Below, piece after piece: positions 30,911-32,590 of a stretch of 32,590 nt of DNA. A program made the position numbers and the translations under genes. The DNA comes from Candidatus Nanopelagicales bacterium (lineage in GTDB: Bacteria > Actinomycetota > Actinomycetes > S36-B12 > CAIYMF01), in the NCBI GenBank assembly GCA_017882705.1, contig JADGOZ010000156.1, positions 1-32,590 of the forward strand. The letters are read 5' to 3'. Below the pieces are notes generated by a model, which saw only the letters and a program-made list of their open reading frames with translations, was not told where the DNA came from and did no database searches. The number at the start of each line of letters is the position of its first letter. Positions within the stretch are counted from its first letter, which is position 1.

Positions 30911-31783
30911 ATGCAGAGTGTCTGCTGCGAAACCGAGATCACCCGTGCCGCCGGGTACCTGGCCCGGTACTCCGGGCGTACCCGCGACGCCTACGCGCTG
31001 GACCTCAAGACGTACTTCGCCTGGTGTGCCGCTCGCGGAACGGAGGTGTTCGAGATGACCCGCCCGCACGTCGAGGTCTACGTCCGGTGGATGGAGGAGC
31101 AGCGCCACTACGCACCCGCGACCACGGCGCGGCGGCTGTCCACGGTGGCGGGGTACTACCGGTTCGCGGTGATCGACGGGTACCTGGATCGCTCGCCGGC
31201 CGAGTACGTGCGCCGCCCGCACGTCCCGGAGGAGTCGCAGTTTCTCGGACTGGACCGGATGCAGCTCGGTGCCCTGGTCGCAGCCGCTCGCGCGTCCACT
31301 CCCGACGAGGCTGCGCTGATCACGATGCTCGGCCTGCTCGGCCTGCGCATCGGAGAGGCATGCAGCGCGGATGTGGAGGACATGGGGACCGAGAGAGGTC
31401 ACCGGACCCTGCACATCATCGGGAAGGGCAACAAACCCGCCCTCATTCCACTGCCCGTCCCGGTCGCCCGCACCCTCGACCTCGCCGCGGCCGATCGCGC
31501 TACCGGGCCGTTGCTGCGCACCCGCACCGGACGCCGGATGGACCGCAACGCCGCCTCCCGCATCGTGCACCGACTCGCCGGCATCCAGCACCGCGTCGGA
31601 TGTCACGCGCTACGCCACGCATTCATCACCGCAGCCCTCGACGCCGGCGTCCCGCTACGCGACGTCCAGATCGCCGCCCGCCACGCCGATCCGCGCACCA
31701 CCACCCGCTACGACCGCGCCCGCGGCAACCTCGACCGACACGCCAACTACGTCGTCGCCGCCTTCATCGCCGGCGCCGCCTGA
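30911..31783 (+). CDS. Tyrosine recombinase / phage-type integrase
   Basis: This 290-aa recombinase (from ATG 30911; start uncertain) has an N-terminal SAM-like core-binding domain ('AGYLARYSGRTRDAYALDLK', 'ATTARRLSTVAGYYRFAV') and a C-terminal catalytic domain. The active-site residues are all present: Arg146 in 'GLRIGEA', a Lys in the 'GKGNKPALIP' hairpin, His232 and Arg235 in 'CHALRHAF', His258 in 'AARHADPR' and nucleophile Tyr267 in 'TTRYDRAR'. It is therefore likely active. It resembles XerC/XerD-like solitary integrases seen in actinobacterial accessory regions. No matching excisionase gene or duplicated tRNA end is visible in the window. Confidence 0.9.
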   Translation: MQSVCCETEITRAAGYLARYSGRTRDAYALDLKTYFAWCAARGTEVFEMTRPHVEVYVRWMEEQRHYAPATTARRLSTVAGYYRFAVIDGYLDRSPAEYVRRPHVPEESQFLGLDRMQLGALVAAARASTPDEAALITMLGLLGLRIGEACSADVEDMGTERGHRTLHIIGKGNKPALIPLPVPVARTLDLAAADRATGPLLRTRTGRRMDRNAASRIVHRLAGIQHRVGCHALRHAFITAALDAGVPLRDVQIAARHADPRTTTRYDRARGNLDRHANYVVAAFIAGAA

Positions 31784-31797
31784 CCCCGGCGCCGGTG

Positions 31798-32406
31798 TCA
31801 GTTCCCGTCGGTGGAGTCTTCGGGCTGCGTGGCCGCCAATATGTCGAGGTACCCCTGTGCGGCGGCGTGCAGGTGATCGCCGCGGATGCCGAGGCGGGTC
31901 GTGTGATCGGACTCGTACTCCCGTGTCCGTCGCTGGAGCTCGGCAAGCCTGTTCTGCAACTCGTCGTCCATCCGTGTCACGAACTCCTCCTGACTCGGTG
32001 GTGCCATGCCCACTGCACCGCCTCGGCCCTCCCGTAGCGCCACGAGAGCGTCCTCGTGGATGCCATCTGTCTCGTCCCAGATGAGCAGCGGGCGCACGAT
32101 GCGGTGATTCCAGACCGGGGCATGCGATGAACGCCACCAGATGCCGACCGGGTTCTTCGAGGCGCGCGTCATATCAGCCCAGTAGTCCGCACCGTCGGGT
32201 CTACACATCCACGGAACCGCCTCGACCGGGAGGTCCACACGAACCGCTGCAGTCGCCCACTCGAGCTCGCGGGGCGCACCCAGCACATCACCGACCGCCC
32301 ACAACTCCGTGACGCGCAGGAGGCGCAGGTTTGACGGCAGCTCGGACACCTCGGCGCACTGTTCCGCAAGCCTGCGGAGGTGCCCCACCGCCGTCGTCCA
32401 CTTCAC
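31798..32406 (-). CDS. Conserved protein of unknown function (DUF7711-like)
   Basis: This 202-aa protein starts at GTG 32406 ('VKWTTAVGHLRRLAEQC'). The frame extends to a TTG at 32460, but the natural N-terminus begins at VKW by resemblance to a family I recall as DUF7711. Typical stretches are 'RVTELWAVGDVLGAPRELEW', 'DLPVEAVPWMCRP', 'APVWNHRIVRPLLIWDE' and a C-terminal helical 'LAELQRRTREYE'. There are no membrane segments or catalytic motif I can name. It is convergent with the recombinase gene, 14 bp apart. Confidence 0.65.
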   Translation of the reverse strand: MKWTTAVGHLRRLAEQCAEVSELPSNLRLLRVTELWAVGDVLGAPRELEWATAAVRVDLPVEAVPWMCRPDGADYWADMTRASKNPVGIWWRSSHAPVWNHRIVRPLLIWDETDGIHEDALVALREGRGGAVGMAPPSQEEFVTRMDDELQNRLAELQRRTREYESDHTTRLGIRGDHLHAAAQGYLDILAATQPEDSTDGN

Positions 32407-32522
32407 CCTCAAAGGATCCCCCACCCGAACGCCGGCGCGTAGGGGCCCACGGGAGCGCAATATCCGGCAGTATCGCTCGGCCTAGGTGGTGCTTCGCTGG
32501 CGCTGGTTCTGGGCCTGGATCG

Positions 32523-32590
32523 TTAGGCGGGTGTCATTGGTGCGGGGCGGCCGTAGAGGTAGCCCTGGCCGTGACTCCATCCCTGTTGGC
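32523..32590 (-). CDS. EAL-domain (c-di-GMP phosphodiesterase) protein, C-terminal end only
   Basis: On the minus strand the frame entering from the right edge reads 'QQGWSHGQGYLYGRPAPM' and ends TPA-TAA at 32525-32523. The string G-x-x-x-GQGYLYGRP is the hallmark of the last strand and helix of EAL domains, which hydrolyse c-di-GMP. The rest of the gene lies outside the window, so accompanying GGDEF, PAS or membrane domains cannot be judged. Confidence 0.6.
   Translation of the reverse strand, partial: QQGWSHGQGYLYGRPAPMTPA

Noticed and set aside
32407..32460. Upstream extension of the minus-strand DUF protein to TTG 32460
   Set aside because: It adds a poorly conserved Arg/Gly-rich stretch with no ribosome site. 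Family resemblance begins at VKWTTAV.
1..32590. CRISPR arrays and complete insertion sequences
   Set aside because: No regularly spaced repeats with unique spacers were seen. The only repeat array is the contiguous 22-bp tandem, and the only transposase is a C-terminal fragment.

Overview
The window is high-GC DNA with actinobacterial features: dense GTG/ATG starts, many 4-base start/stop overlaps, and a mycofactocin locus, which is found mainly in Actinobacteria. No rRNA or housekeeping marker fixes the genus. A Nocardioides/Aeromicrobium-like or Pseudonocardia-like host is a guess only.

Layout. (1) 1-818, minus strand: the start of a B3/B4-domain gene and an XRE-cupin regulator whose N-terminus looks frameshifted. 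(2) 819-976: a divergent control region with a 14-bp direct repeat and a perfect 20-bp palindrome that overlaps a consensus -35 box. (3) 977-21145, plus strand: about 20 kb with no gap above 75 bp. It encodes a MoaF-like protein, an isocitrate lyase/PEP mutase-type lyase, a hydantoinase-type amidohydrolase, an isochorismatase-type amidase, a cupin, an MBL-fold hydrolase, a three-gene sugar-type ABC importer, a zinc alcohol dehydrogenase of the NDMA-dependent (mycofactocin-linked) type, an aldehyde dehydrogenase, a GntR regulator, an old-yellow-enzyme reductase, two SDRs, a fumarate-reductase-like flavoprotein, two MmgE/PrpD proteins and finally the glycosyltransferase mftF. (4) 21055-26184: mftR (minus), then mftA, mftB, mftC, mftD, mftE and a mycofactocin-locus SDR. 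(5) 26185-27775: a small ORF, a RidA-like protein and a convergent quinone-oxidoreductase-like MDR. (6) 28093-28177: tRNA-Ser(UGA), followed by a patchy accessory region with an IS110-type transposase remnant, an MNT/HEPN nucleotidyltransferase-toxin pair with a one-base frameshift in the toxin, a SnoaL-like protein, a tyrosine recombinase, a minus-strand protein of unknown function, and the extreme C-terminus of an EAL-domain protein running off the right edge.

How the genes work together. Mycofactocin is a peptide-derived redox cofactor: MftA is the precursor (C-terminal core ends in Val-Tyr), MftB the recognition chaperone, MftC the radical SAM enzyme, MftE the peptidase, MftD the flavoenzyme and MftF the glycosyltransferase. 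It takes electrons from certain dehydrogenases that hold NAD tightly. A mycofactocin-type alcohol dehydrogenase, an importer, ring-opening hydrolases and C-C lyase candidates sit directly beside the cofactor genes, with mftF as the last gene of the catabolic run. This suggests a self-contained uptake and oxidation pathway for an unidentified alcohol-bearing, probably cyclic or N-containing compound that brings its own cofactor supply. The substrate cannot be read from the sequence.
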